A stretch of DNA of 64,000 nt from JBAZMA01 sp041649995 (GCA_041649995.1 JBAZMA010000002.1:124001-188000); one strand, 5' to 3'. Shown: positions 42,652 to 51,959, numbered from the stretch's first letter. Notes: a model not told the origin generated them from the sequence alone. Program-made: numbers and translations.

Positions 42652-43709
42652 AGGGACCGGCGATCCGGACAATTATGGTCGTGGCGGGTCAGAGCGGAGG
42701 CCATATCTTTCCGGCTGTGGCCTTTTGTCAGCAGGTCGAAGAGAGCGCCCGGCCCGTGAAGGTCATTTTTGTCACGGCCAAGAGCCATGGCCTGGAAGAA
42801 TTTCTTTCTCCCGGTGTTGACACGCGAATTTGGCACACGCGGCGCAGCCCCATGGGGATCTTGCGGCTGTTTTTGAAAACCGCCGGCATTTTATGGAAAG
42901 AGAAGCCGGATGCGGTCATCGGCTTTGGGGGTTACATGACGGTGCCTTTTGTCGTGCTGGGCCGCCTGGCAGGGGCCTTTGTCGTAATCCATGAACAGAA
43001 CGTCTCTTTGGGAAGGGCCAACAGGTTTCTTTCGTTCTGGGCGGACAGGATCGTTGTTTCTTTTTCCAGGACTCAGACTGCCTTCGGCAGAAATAACAGA
43101 AAGGTTGTTCTGGCCCGTTACCCTGTGCGCAAGGGGATGGTCCGTCAGGACCGCAGGCAGGCCCTGGCTTCTCTGGGTTTGCCGGATGGGTATTTTACGG
43201 TCCTGGTCGCCGGCGGCAGTCAGGGGAGCCGCCGCCTCAACGAGACATTCGTCGAAGCCCTGAAGATGAATCAAAACAGAGCGCGTATCCAGGTCATCCA
43301 TCTGGCGGGCCGACAGGACGAGTCTGAGGTCCGCAAGGCCTATCAGGAGATGAACGCTCAGGCCAAAGTCTTTGCCTTTCTTTCGCGGATGGATTGCGCT
43401 TACTCGGCGGCGGATCTTATTGTGGCTCGTTCAGGCGCCGGAAGCGTCCAGGAGATCATTCTTTTCGGGCTTCCGTCGATTCTGGTGCCTTATCCCTATG
43501 CCGGGGGACATCAGGTGGAAAACGCGAAGGTCCTGGCTGAGAAGGGAGCGGCATTAATGGTGGAGGAAAAGCGCCTGAATCCTTCTGTTTTGAACGGTCT
43601 TTTGAATATTTTTTTGGACGATCCCATGAGGCGCAAAACCATGTCCGCCCTGGCGCGCTCATTGGAAGAGAACGCGCAGGAAACGACGCTGATGGATGTC
43701 ATCCCATGA
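42648..43709 (+). CDS. murG: UDP-GlcNAc transferase MurG
   Basis: This 353-residue peripheral membrane glycosyltransferase converts lipid I to lipid II. It has the N-terminal glycine-rich loop AGQSGGHIFPA (usually GGTGGHIYPA), IGFGGYMTVPFV, IHEQNVSLGRANRFL and the C-terminal GGSQGSRRLNE and AGGHQVENAKVL. The first loop reads GQSGGH, a mild variant. It overlaps ftsW and the next gene by 4 bases each. Confidence 0.94.
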   Translation: MKGPAIRTIMVVAGQSGGHIFPAVAFCQQVEESARPVKVIFVTAKSHGLEEFLSPGVDTRIWHTRRSPMGILRLFLKTAGILWKEKPDAVIGFGGYMTVPFVVLGRLAGAFVVIHEQNVSLGRANRFLSFWADRIVVSFSRTQTAFGRNNRKVVLARYPVRKGMVRQDRRQALASLGLPDGYFTVLVAGGSQGSRRLNETFVEALKMNQNRARIQVIHLAGRQDESEVRKAYQEMNAQAKVFAFLSRMDCAYSAADLIVARSGAGSVQEIILFGLPSILVPYPYAGGHQVENAKVLAEKGAALMVEEKRLNPSVLNGLLNIFLDDPMRRKTMSALARSLEENAQETTLMDVIP

Positions 43710-44527
43710 AAATTTTGAATACGATACCCCTCATTCTTATGGCCGCGCTATTGTTTTTTTCGGCCGCCGGCCCGGTCGGGGCCTACGATTTCAAGGAGGA
43801 GAAGAGCACGCATTTCATTGTCTATTACGACAAGAGCGTTTCTTCTGATTTTGTCCGCACGGTCCTGGATCACATGGAACGTTATTATAACGAACTGACT
43901 CAGAAGCTGGGGTTGGTGCGGCATGATTATTGGACATGGGACAAGCGGGCCAAGATCTATCTTTATCCAGACCAGGAGACCTATATCAGGGAAACAGGCC
44001 AGCCTTCCTGGTCCGGCGGGGTCGCGGCCTATGATCAGAAAACCATATGGACCTTTCCGAGAGAATCGGGTTTTTTTGATTCTCTCCTGCCTCATGAGAT
44101 CGGACACATTGTGTTGCGGGAGGCTATCGGTTCCCGGCGCGTTCCCTTATGGTTCGAGGAAGGGATTGCCTCCTATCTGGAACAGGCCAAGCGCTATGGC
44201 GCCCAAAAGAAAGTCCTGGATGCCATGGCTTCCAAGACTTTTATCCCCTTAGAACAGCTTTCCCTCATGGATTCGGCTTCTCTCCAGTCCCCGTTGACGG
44301 ATGTTTCCCTGTTTTACGCGGAAGCCGTTTCCGTCGTGAATTTTCTTATTGAAAAATACGGCGTGGATAAATTCGGTTATTTATTCCGCAAGATCCGCGA
44401 GGGCCTTCCTTTCGATAGCGCCCTGGCCTATGCCTATTTTGAAATCCGCAGCACCGCGGATTTGGGAACGTATTGGGAAAATTCTTTGAAGCAAAAAATG
44501 CGGCAGACAAGCGGGACGGTGTTATGA
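43706..44527 (+). CDS. Secreted metallopeptidase of the MA type inside the dcw cluster
   Basis: This 273-residue protein has a signal peptide (about 1-25, LILMAALLFFSAAGPVGA) and a zinc-protease motif H130-E131-x2-H134 (PHEIGH). A further acidic pair follows in WFEEGIASY (E152 likely the third zinc ligand), the pattern of peptidase MA-like gluzincins. It is therefore expected outside the cytoplasmic membrane. It overlaps murG and murC by 4 bases each, so it is firmly embedded in the operon. A role in envelope maturation is plausible but unproven. It is not a standard dcw member. Confidence 0.82.
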   Translation: MKILNTIPLILMAALLFFSAAGPVGAYDFKEEKSTHFIVYYDKSVSSDFVRTVLDHMERYYNELTQKLGLVRHDYWTWDKRAKIYLYPDQETYIRETGQPSWSGGVAAYDQKTIWTFPRESGFFDSLLPHEIGHIVLREAIGSRRVPLWFEEGIASYLEQAKRYGAQKKVLDAMASKTFIPLEQLSLMDSASLQSPLTDVSLFYAEAVSVVNFLIEKYGVDKFGYLFRKIREGLPFDSALAYAYFEIRSTADLGTYWENSLKQKMRQTSGTVL

Positions 44528-45894
44528 ACGCGCAGCTCACAGAGGGCCAAGAGGTCCATTTTATCGGCATAGGCGGCATTGGCGTCAGCGGCCTCGCTCA
44601 ATTGGCCTTAAAGTATGGATATAAGGTGTCCGGTTCAGACGTAAGGCGGTCGGCGGTCACCGACAAACTTTCCGGCCTGGGCGCGCGGATCCATATCGGT
44701 CATCAGGCCGAATATGTCCAGGGGTGCGCCCTTGTTGTTTATTCCTCGGCCATACGCCCGGACAACCCGGAACGCCGGGAGGCCTTGCGCCGGGGGATCC
44801 CTGTTATCCGCAGGGCTGAATTTTTGAGCGACCTTATGCAGGATAAAACCGTCATTACCGTTACGGGGGCTCATGGAAAGACCACGACGTCGTCTATGGC
44901 GGCCAAATTGCTTCTGACGGCCGGCCTGAATCCCACGGTCGCCGTGGGGGGCATCCTGAGGGAAGACGGAGATAATATGAAGTTCGGGGACAGCCCGTAT
45001 TTTGTGGCGGAGGCGGATGAAAGCGACGGAACCTTTTTGTGTTACGAACCGACCTATTCGCTGATCACCAACATCGATCAGGAACATCTGGATCATTACG
45101 GGACGTATGAGAATCTTTTGAAGGCTTTCGAGACATTTGCCGGGCAGACAAAGCCGCAGGGTTGCGTGATCTATTGTTCCGAAGACCGCGTTCTCTCAGA
45201 CATTGTCCTTAAAAGCGGGGCGCGGTCTGTCTCTTACGGCCAGGGGGGCGAGGTCTGCGCCAGGAATATTTCTTTCGCCGCCTGCCGCCTTTCTTTTGAT
45301 TGCGTTTTTGGCGACGATGTTGTCGGACCGGTTTCCATGAGCCTTATCGGCAGGCACAATGTGTCCAACGCCCTGGCTATCGCGGCCCTGGGAAGGGAGC
45401 TGGGCCTTGATTTTGGCGTAATCCAGAGGGCGTTGCGGGAATTCAAGGGTGTGGAGCGGCGTTTTCAGATCAAGTATGAGACCAAAGACATCTGCGTCGT
45501 GGATGATTACGCCCATCATCCTACGGAGATCGAGGCCACCATTTCTTCGGCAAAGTTATGCGGCCGCGGCCGCGTGGTCGTCGTTTTTCAGCCGCATCGT
45601 TTCAGCCGGACCCGTCTTCTGCTGGAGAGGTTCTCCAAAAGCTTTCTCCACTGCGACGAATTGTTTATTACCGACATCTACGGTGCCGGCGAGGACCCTT
45701 TGGAGGGCGTGACAGCCGGCGCCCTCACCCAAAAAGTCAGGCAGGAGCTTTCTGTTCCTGTCACCTATTCGCCAAGAGACGGCCTCGTGGAGGAGGTTTT
45801 GTCCCGGGTCCGGACAAACGACCTCGTCCTTTTCCTGGGCGCCGGGGATATCACAAAGGTCAGCGATGAATTTGCCAAACGCCTTCAAAGGTAA
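44524..45894 (+). CDS. murC: UDP-MurNAc-L-alanine ligase MurC
   Basis: This 456-residue ligase adds the first amino acid, L-alanine, to UDP-MurNAc. Landmarks are VHFIGIGGIGVSGLAQLAL, the ATP loop VTGAHGKTTTSSM, ADESDGTFL, TNIDQEHLDHY and VDDYAHHPTEIEAT with VVFQPHRFSRT. The frame is open upstream into the previous gene; the ATG at 44524, inside that gene's stop, gives the correct start. It overlaps murB by 29 bases. Confidence 0.97.
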   Translation: MNAQLTEGQEVHFIGIGGIGVSGLAQLALKYGYKVSGSDVRRSAVTDKLSGLGARIHIGHQAEYVQGCALVVYSSAIRPDNPERREALRRGIPVIRRAEFLSDLMQDKTVITVTGAHGKTTTSSMAAKLLLTAGLNPTVAVGGILREDGDNMKFGDSPYFVAEADESDGTFLCYEPTYSLITNIDQEHLDHYGTYENLLKAFETFAGQTKPQGCVIYCSEDRVLSDIVLKSGARSVSYGQGGEVCARNISFAACRLSFDCVFGDDVVGPVSMSLIGRHNVSNALAIAALGRELGLDFGVIQRALREFKGVERRFQIKYETKDICVVDDYAHHPTEIEATISSAKLCGRGRVVVVFQPHRFSRTRLLLERFSKSFLHCDELFITDIYGAGEDPLEGVTAGALTQKVRQELSVPVTYSPRDGLVEEVLSRVRTNDLVLFLGAGDITKVSDEFAKRLQR

Positions 45895-46771
45895 AGTGAA
45901 GACAGGGTGCGTTCTGGCGGCCCACACCACGCTTAAGATCGGTGGAAAGGCCGCCGGCTGGTATGAGCCGAAAGACCGGGCGGAATTGTCCTTTTTTTTG
46001 AAATCCATTTCCCGCGATATCCCTGTTTTTCCCGTGGGTTGCGGAAGCAATCTGCTCGTCAAGGACGGACCTGTCAAAAAGTTGTTTGTCCGCCTTGGGA
46101 GGCCGGATTTCTGCCGTCTGGATGTGCAGGGAAAACGGGTCGAAGCGGGAGGGGGCTTAAAACTTTCCGTTCTGGTCCGGTTATTGACGGAACTGGGCTT
46201 TACGGGGCATGAGTTTTTGGCCGGGATTCCCGGAACCCTGGGAGGGGCCGTGGCCATGAATGCCGGGGCCAGGACTGACAGCCGGGATGCCGGGACTTAT
46301 CGCGAGATGAAAGATATCCTCGAATCCTTAACCGTTGTGAACCGCAGGGGCGAGATTCTGCGCATACCGCGCAAAGCCGCGCGATTGACCTATCGAGGGT
46401 CTTGCCTGGGGGCTTACATTGTTTTGGGCGCAACGCTGAAACTTAAAAAAGGAAAGCGGGATATCATCCGTTCGCGTATCCGGCAGATCCTGGACAACCG
46501 GCGGCGCTTTCAGGACCTGTCCTTTCCCAGCGCGGGAAGTTTTTTTAAGAATCCCGGAGAGGGGAAAACAGCCGGACAGCTGATCGACGCCTGCGGGCTT
46601 AAGGGCCTGGGCGTGGGCGGGGCTTTTGTCAGCGTTAAACACGCGAATTTTATCGTCAATAAAGGCGGGGCCAGTTGCAGGGATGTCATAAAGCTCATGG
46701 AAATTATCCGGAAAACCGTGTATAATCGTTACAAAATCATGCTTGATCCGGAGGTAAAAATTGTCAATTAG
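45866..46771 (+). CDS. murB: UDP-N-acetylenolpyruvoylglucosamine reductase MurB
   Basis: This 301-residue FAD enzyme reduces enolpyruvyl-UDP-GlcNAc to UDP-MurNAc. FAD-binding text is HTTLKIGGKA, VGCGSNLLVKDG and AGIPGTLGGAVAMNAGA. The catalytic serine is in PSAGSFFKNP and the late glutamate in MLDPEVKIVN. The ATG lies inside murC with an aaggt ribosome-binding site. It overlaps ddl by 11 bases. Confidence 0.96.
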   Translation: MNLPNAFKGKVKTGCVLAAHTTLKIGGKAAGWYEPKDRAELSFFLKSISRDIPVFPVGCGSNLLVKDGPVKKLFVRLGRPDFCRLDVQGKRVEAGGGLKLSVLVRLLTELGFTGHEFLAGIPGTLGGAVAMNAGARTDSRDAGTYREMKDILESLTVVNRRGEILRIPRKAARLTYRGSCLGAYIVLGATLKLKKGKRDIIRSRIRQILDNRRRFQDLSFPSAGSFFKNPGEGKTAGQLIDACGLKGLGVGGAFVSVKHANFIVNKGGASCRDVIKLMEIIRKTVYNRYKIMLDPEVKIVN

Positions 46772-47708
46772 CTCCTGCCGCATCGGTGTCATGATGGGGG
46801 GATGCTCTTCGGAAAGAGAGATTTCCCTGAAATCAGGCGCCGCTGTTTTTCAGGCCTTGCGGGAAAAGAACCTTGCGGTTTTCGCCCTGGATGTCCGCAA
46901 GGAAACAGAGGAAGAAATCCGCAGGCTTCTCAACAGCCATCCCGTGGATGTTGTTTTTGTCGCTATGCATGGCGGTTTCGGCGAGGACGGACGACTGCAG
47001 GAAATACTGGAAAAGATCGGCGTTCCCTACACGGGTCCTGAATCCGGGGCCAGCCGCAAGGCCATGGATAAAATCGTTTCACGCGGATTATTTCTCAGGG
47101 CGGGCCTGCGCGTATCTTCCTGTGTCGTTCTGGAACAAGGCAGAGGTATTCCTTTTCGTTGCCGTTGGGGCCGTTTTCCGCGCGTCGTGAAACCGGCGGC
47201 TGAGGGGTCCAGCATCGGCATCACTTTTGTGAAAAAAAGCGGGGATTTGCCGCTTGCCCTGAAAGAGGCGTTCCGCTGGGGGCCGCGGGTCTTGATGGAG
47301 GAATTCCTGGACGGCACGGAAGTGACGGTTTCGGTACTGGACGGGCAGGCTCTGCCCATTGTCGAGATCAGGCCTAAAAAAGGATTTTTTGATTACGAAG
47401 CCAAATATCAGAAGGGCTTGACGGAATATGTGGTCCCCGCGCCGCTGGAAGCGTCCTTGTCCGCCAGGATCCAGGCGGACGCGGTAGCCGCTTATCGCGC
47501 CCTGGGCTGCCGCCATCAATCGCGCGTAGATATGATCGTCAGGGGTAAGACACCCTATATTCTTGAGGTTAATACCATACCCGGAATGACGGAAACAAGC
47601 CTTTTTCCAAAAGCGGCCGCTGCCGCGGGAATGAATTTTCCTGAATTATGCTGGCGGCTGGTGGAAATGGCGTATCAGCCCGGGCTCAAAAGCGCTCATC
47701 AAATTTGA
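46761..47708 (+). CDS. ddl: D-alanine-D-alanine ligase
   Basis: This 315-residue ATP-grasp enzyme makes D-Ala-D-Ala for MurF. Typical text is VMMGGCSSEREISLKSG, AMHGGFGEDGRLQ, PYTGP, RVVKPAAEGSSIG, VLMEEFLDGTEVTVSVL and LEVNTIPGMTE. The TTG at 46761 is well supported by ggagg at 46750-46754; no ATG lies at the right place. It overlaps murB by 11 bases. Confidence 0.96.
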   Translation: MSISSCRIGVMMGGCSSEREISLKSGAAVFQALREKNLAVFALDVRKETEEEIRRLLNSHPVDVVFVAMHGGFGEDGRLQEILEKIGVPYTGPESGASRKAMDKIVSRGLFLRAGLRVSSCVVLEQGRGIPFRCRWGRFPRVVKPAAEGSSIGITFVKKSGDLPLALKEAFRWGPRVLMEEFLDGTEVTVSVLDGQALPIVEIRPKKGFFDYEAKYQKGLTEYVVPAPLEASLSARIQADAVAAYRALGCRHQSRVDMIVRGKTPYILEVNTIPGMTETSLFPKAAAAAGMNFPELCWRLVEMAYQPGLKSAHQI

Positions 47709-47772
47709 AACAGGGGGAGGGCGGAGAAAGGCCCCGCGTTTACGCTGCGTTCTGTTTTGAAAAGACCGATTT

Positions 47773-48567
47773 ATGGCAAAGAAAAAGAAAACTTATAATT
47801 TTTGGCCTTTTTTCCTTTTGGTGATCCTTCCGCTGGCCGCGATCGGACTTTCCAGCCTGGCGATTGTCAAGGGTGTCTGTGGATACGTGACGACCTCCCA
47901 TTATTTTCGCATACGGGAATTGCGCGTGGAGGGCTTGAACGATCAGCGTTATCTGGCTTCGATCAGGGATGATGTCGTAGGGTCCAATATTTTTCGCGTC
48001 GATGCCGCGGATCTGGCCTCCAGGATCAAGAGGCGTTTTCCGAATTTCTACAGCGTGAGCGTCAGCCGGATCCTTCCATCCCAGCTTTTGATCGTCGCCA
48101 GGGAGCGGCTTCCGGTGGCCTGGGTTAAAGGTGACCCATCCTATCTGCTGGATGCCAACGGCGTGATTGTGGGTGTCAGCCATGGCCCCGCGCCTTCTTT
48201 GCCGCTTTTGACCGGCGTGGCAGGCCCTGCGGGGTCATTGAAAACGGGGTCGCCGTACCCTTCCAGGGGTCTGCACAAACCCCTGCTTTTGGCCAAGATC
48301 ATCAAGATGCATTCTTCCCGGATCCGGCATTCTATTTCCGGCGCGCCTGTGGAAGTCGAAAGTATCAACGCGGCTGATCCGAACGAGTTGTCCTTTGATC
48401 TGGCGCCGGATCATATCGAGGTCAAGGTCGGAGACAGGAATTTCGACAGCCGGATCGCGTTATTGCCGGCGATTCTCAAGACAATTTCCGAAGACAGGGG
48501 TCGAATCAAATACATTGATCTGCGCCCCCGCGAACCCGTTGTGGCGACCAAGGATTCCAAAAAATAA
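47773..48567 (+). CDS. ftsQ: Cell division protein FtsQ
   Basis: This 264-residue bitopic protein has a basic cytoplasmic start, one membrane segment (about 10-32, FWPFFLLVILPLAAIGLSSL), a POTRA domain (about 43-113, FRIRELRVEGLN...LLIVARERLPVAWV) and a beta domain to the end. It scaffolds FtsL/FtsB in the divisome. Overall identity of FtsQ proteins is low, but topology, POTRA text and position before ftsA make this secure. Confidence 0.88.
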   Translation: MAKKKKTYNFWPFFLLVILPLAAIGLSSLAIVKGVCGYVTTSHYFRIRELRVEGLNDQRYLASIRDDVVGSNIFRVDAADLASRIKRRFPNFYSVSVSRILPSQLLIVARERLPVAWVKGDPSYLLDANGVIVGVSHGPAPSLPLLTGVAGPAGSLKTGSPYPSRGLHKPLLLAKIIKMHSSRIRHSISGAPVEVESINAADPNELSFDLAPDHIEVKVGDRNFDSRIALLPAILKTISEDRGRIKYIDLRPREPVVATKDSKK

Positions 48568-48570
48568 GGA

Positions 48571-49830
48571 ATGAACATGCGTCTGTTGAAGAGCGTGAAG
48601 GTGCCCGGAAAGAATTCGTTTTGCGCCCTGGATGTCGGTTCTCATAAATTGACCGTCGCCTTTGCCGTTATCGGCGGCCAGGAAGGCCTGGGCAACATCC
48701 TCATAGAATCTTCTCCGGCCAAGGGGATCTTTAAGGGGGTCGTCAATGACCTGGCCCTTTTTTCGGAAACGATCCGCCGGGCTCTCGGAAAAATGGAAAC
48801 GCGCTGCGGTCAGAAGATTCCTCGCGTGTCCGTGAGCATTAACGGCAATTATATCCAGGCTCGCCACAGCGTGGCCGCCGTGGCCCTCGCGGAGCACGGA
48901 ATGCGCTGTATTACCAAGAGGGATGTCGGACGATTGAACCAGCAGACAAAGACCCTGGGCCTGGAGCTGGATGAATATCTTTTGCACCAGTATCCTCAAG
49001 GGTATTCCATCGACCGGCACAATATGACCCTTAATCCCGTGGGTCTTCATGGGCGTAAGCTTGAAGAGGATCTTTTGCTCGTTACGGCTGCGGCCTCGCA
49101 TGTCGAGAACATTGTCCGGGCCGTGGAACAGGCCGGATGTGATGTTGAAAATTGCGTATACGCGGGGATCGCGGCGGCCCATGCGGTCCTGACGCCTGAG
49201 GAGAGGGAAAAGGGCGTCGTGCTCGTGGATATCGGCGAAACGCTGACAGGCGTCCTGGTGTATAAAGAAGACGTCGCCCGGCATATGAGCATCCTGTCTT
49301 TTGGAGGCAGGAATATTTCCGAGATCGTTTCTCAATTCTGCGGTTTGTCCCTGGAGGCCGCCGACGAACTGAAAAGGAATTCTCTGGAGCTGACCTCGGA
49401 GGAGGCCGGCTCCGAAGAAGTCCTGGTCCGCTCGGATAATGTTTATCGCAGCGTTAAGAAGGCCGAACTCGCGGGCGTGATTGCGCCAGAAATAGAAAAG
49501 TTCCTGGAAACGCTCAAAAGCCGTATTGCCGAAAGCGGACTGGAGCGTGTTTTGTCTTACAAGGTTGTTGTCGTTGGAGGCTTGAGCCTCCAGGAAGGCC
49601 TTTTGGAAAAGATGGAACGCGCCCTGGGCATGCCGGTCCGTTTAGGCCTGCCTCGAAGCCTGAACCAGACTTCTCTCTCTCAAGCCCCCCTGTATGCCTC
49701 TGCCGTCGGATTACTTGAAATGCAGCTGGAGGACCACCGGCGCAGGAGCTTTCCTTCCCAGGCCCAGGATAAGGCCCCATGGCGCAAGCTCGGGGATTAT
49801 CTGGCCGACCTCTATCACGATTACTTCTAG
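48571..49830 (+). CDS. ftsA: Cell division protein FtsA
   Basis: This 419-residue actin-like protein tethers FtsZ to the membrane. It has the phosphate-1 motif ALDVGSHKLTVAFAV, a 1C subdomain near 85-165, the phosphate-2 region VLVDIGETLTGVLVY and VVVVGGLSLQEGLLE. The end APWRKLGDYLADLYHDYF looks like the membrane-targeting amphipathic helix. The start may be ATG 48571 or 48577. ftsZ usually follows ftsA, but here a repeat region does. Confidence 0.93.
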   Translation: MNMRLLKSVKVPGKNSFCALDVGSHKLTVAFAVIGGQEGLGNILIESSPAKGIFKGVVNDLALFSETIRRALGKMETRCGQKIPRVSVSINGNYIQARHSVAAVALAEHGMRCITKRDVGRLNQQTKTLGLELDEYLLHQYPQGYSIDRHNMTLNPVGLHGRKLEEDLLLVTAAASHVENIVRAVEQAGCDVENCVYAGIAAAHAVLTPEEREKGVVLVDIGETLTGVLVYKEDVARHMSILSFGGRNISEIVSQFCGLSLEAADELKRNSLELTSEEAGSEEVLVRSDNVYRSVKKAELAGVIAPEIEKFLETLKSRIAESGLERVLSYKVVVVGGLSLQEGLLEKMERALGMPVRLGLPRSLNQTSLSQAPLYASAVGLLEMQLEDHRRRSFPSQAQDKAPWRKLGDYLADLYHDYF

Positions 49831-50298
49831 CTTAGTAAATCTCAAGCCCAAAGCATAAAAACAATTAAGAATTAAGAATGAAGAATTGAACCTTGATCAA
49901 TGGGCGGTGTCTTCGACCTTCGGTCTTCTGACTTCGGTCCTCTGATTTCGGACTTCTGAATTCAGACGTCAGATTTCCGAATTCCGATTTCTGGCTTCCA
50001 GCTTCGTTTTTGCCATAAGCCCTTAGCCATACGCTCTAAGCCCATTCTTCATTTTTCATTCTTAATTGTCTTTCGTCCTTCGTGCTTTCGTGCTTTCGTC
50101 TTCGGTTCTGTGGACCATGGACTATGGTCTAGGGACTATCTCGTCCTTCGTGTTTTCGTCCATCGGCACGTCCCCACGTCCTAGCATTCGAAGGATGCGA
50201 ACGTCCTCACGGTCATCGTCCCTCGGTTTCTATGGAATATGGATTGTGGCCTGCGGACTGATTCTGTTGTGTTACTAAGGTTCATAAGTCCCAACTCG
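49831..50298. repeat. Degenerate word-repeat region, inverted relative to 429-1024
   Basis: This gap of nearly 470 bases has no credible gene. Read on the minus strand it has the same purine-rich words in the same order as 429-1024: gacgaaagcacgaaggacga, acaattaagaatgaaaaatg, gaatgggctta, ggcttatggcaaaaacgaag, then cggaaatctgacgtctgaat. The last word matches 23 of 24 bases of the run ending near 660 when extended. Another attaagaatgaagaatt stretch lies at about 49861-49888. It sits where ftsZ often lies. Confidence 0.8.
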
Positions 50299-50327
50299 TT
50301 GACACTCACAAAGTTTTGTGTTAATTT
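50299..50327 (+). promoter_or_regulatory. Promoter for yggS-proC, giving a near-leaderless mRNA
   Basis: TTGACA at 50299-50304 is followed 17 bases later by TAATTT (50322-50327). The expected start near 50334 leaves only about 7 bases before the yggS ATG, and no ribosome-binding site is visible. Confidence 0.55.
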
Positions 50328-50340
50328 ACCCTGTATTCAA

Positions 50341-51042
50341 ATGATAGAAAACAATATCCTGGAGTGTCAGGGGCGAATCCATGAGGCCCTGGCCAGGGCA
50401 GGCTGCCCGGACAGGCGCGTGACGTTGATTGCGGTGACCAAAAACGTGCCTGTTAAGGATATCTGTCAGGCGGTGGAGGCGGGAATCCTGGATTTTGGGG
50501 ACAACAGAGTCCAGGAGGCTTTGGAAAAACATTCCGCTCTCCAGGCGTATGCGTCCGGCAAAGGCCTGCGTTTGATCCGTCATATGATCGGGCATCTACA
50601 GACCAATAAGGCCGGCCAGGCCGTCGGGATGTTCGACCTGATTCATTCCGTTGACAGTTTGAAGCTGGCGCGGGAGATCGACAAACAGGCTTTGCGTCTT
50701 GGAAAAGTCCAGGATATGCTGCTTGAGGTCAATGTTTCACAGGAAAAAAGCAAATTTGGATTTTCTCCGCAAACCCTGGAGACGGAGTTTGAGGCGGTCT
50801 GCGGCCTGCGATACGTGCGCGTGCGCGGCCTGATGACTGTGGCTCCGATGGCTGTTGATCCTCAGAGCGCGCGGCCGGTGTTCAGAGGGTTGCGTCTTTT
50901 GAAAGAGAAACTGGAGCGGGCCTCAAACAAGGCGTTGGAATTTCTGTCTATGGGTATGTCGGATGATTTTGAAGTGGCTGTGGAGGAAGGCGCCAATATG
51001 GTGCGCCTGGGACGCGCGATTTTCACCCAAGGGAGGCCATGA
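50341..51042 (+). CDS. yggS: YggS-family pyridoxal phosphate homeostasis protein
   Basis: This 233-residue TIM-barrel protein binds pyridoxal phosphate through K34 in LIAVTKNVP. Other family text is FGDNRVQEALEK, HMIGHLQTNKAG, LLEVNVSQEKSKFG, GLMTVAP and LSMGMSDDFEVAVEEGANMVR. The frame is open back to 50239 through repeat-derived sequence, but the ATG at 50341 gives the family start. It overlaps proC by 4 bases, a very common pairing. Confidence 0.95.
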   Translation: MIENNILECQGRIHEALARAGCPDRRVTLIAVTKNVPVKDICQAVEAGILDFGDNRVQEALEKHSALQAYASGKGLRLIRHMIGHLQTNKAGQAVGMFDLIHSVDSLKLAREIDKQALRLGKVQDMLLEVNVSQEKSKFGFSPQTLETEFEAVCGLRYVRVRGLMTVAPMAVDPQSARPVFRGLRLLKEKLERASNKALEFLSMGMSDDFEVAVEEGANMVRLGRAIFTQGRP

Positions 51043-51878
51043 CGGACACATTGAACATGGGGTTGATCGGATGCGGGAACATGGGCTCAGCCCTTGCCGC
51101 CAATCTTTCCAAAAAGAATATCTTTGGGAAGATATGTGTTTTCGATAAGGACAAAAAGAGGCAGGATGGTCTGGCGCGCGGTTTGGGCGTGGTTTCCGCC
51201 AAGAGCCTTGAGGATTTGAAACTTTGTTCGAACGTGATCCTGATCGCCGTCAAGCCGCAGGATTGCGAAGATGTCCTTACCCCGTTAAAAGATGTTTCCG
51301 GGAGCCTGATTATTTCTATCGCCGCCGGAGTGTCCCTCGCTTATCTGGAGGCCCGCCTTGCCGGCCCCAAGACGCGGGTTTTGCGCGCCATGCCTAATTT
51401 AAATGCCTTGATCGCCCAAAGCGTTACAGCCCTGGCCCCCGGCCGGAATATTTCTCCGGAAGATCTCGGTCTGGCCGTCGAGATGTTTGATGCTATCGGG
51501 GAAAGTGTTATTGTTCCTGAAGGGTTGATAGACGCTGTTACGGCTATTTCCGGCAGCGGTCCCGCTTTTGTGGCCTATTTGATGGATGAGGTGAAAGAGG
51601 ATGCCCTGGAAAAGACGTTTTTGCAGGAGGCTTTGAGCTTCGGCCTGGAGAGGAAAGCCGCCGCAATCCTCGCCAGGGGAACGGTTCTTGGCACCCGCAA
51701 AAGTCTTTCCTTAAATTTTGATAGAGAGACCCTGATCAAGCGGGTCGCTTCCAAGGGCGGTACGACGGAAGCCGGTTTGAAGGTTCTTGAGTCGCAGCCT
51801 AAGACGCCTATGGCCTTGTCCGCGGCTATACGGGCCGCGTTTCAGAGAGCCAGGGAACTGGGCGAAGATAAGGGTTGA
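51039..51878 (+). CDS. proC: Pyrroline-5-carboxylate reductase
   Basis: This 279-residue enzyme makes proline from pyrroline-5-carboxylate. The NAD(P)-binding loop is MGLIGCGNMGSALAANL and the C-terminal dimer/substrate region includes VTAISGSGPAFVAYLMDEV and VASKGGTTEAGL. The ATG overlaps the yggS stop region by 4 bases. Confidence 0.96.
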   Translation: MTDTLNMGLIGCGNMGSALAANLSKKNIFGKICVFDKDKKRQDGLARGLGVVSAKSLEDLKLCSNVILIAVKPQDCEDVLTPLKDVSGSLIISIAAGVSLAYLEARLAGPKTRVLRAMPNLNALIAQSVTALAPGRNISPEDLGLAVEMFDAIGESVIVPEGLIDAVTAISGSGPAFVAYLMDEVKEDALEKTFLQEALSFGLERKAAAILARGTVLGTRKSLSLNFDRETLIKRVASKGGTTEAGLKVLESQPKTPMALSAAIRAAFQRARELGEDKG

Positions 51879-51959
51879 TAAGACACTTTGCCGCGGAAAG
51901 GCCGCGCATCGGATTTTCCATAGGTCCAGGCGTTCGGAGTTAATCCAGAAAGGATAGGC

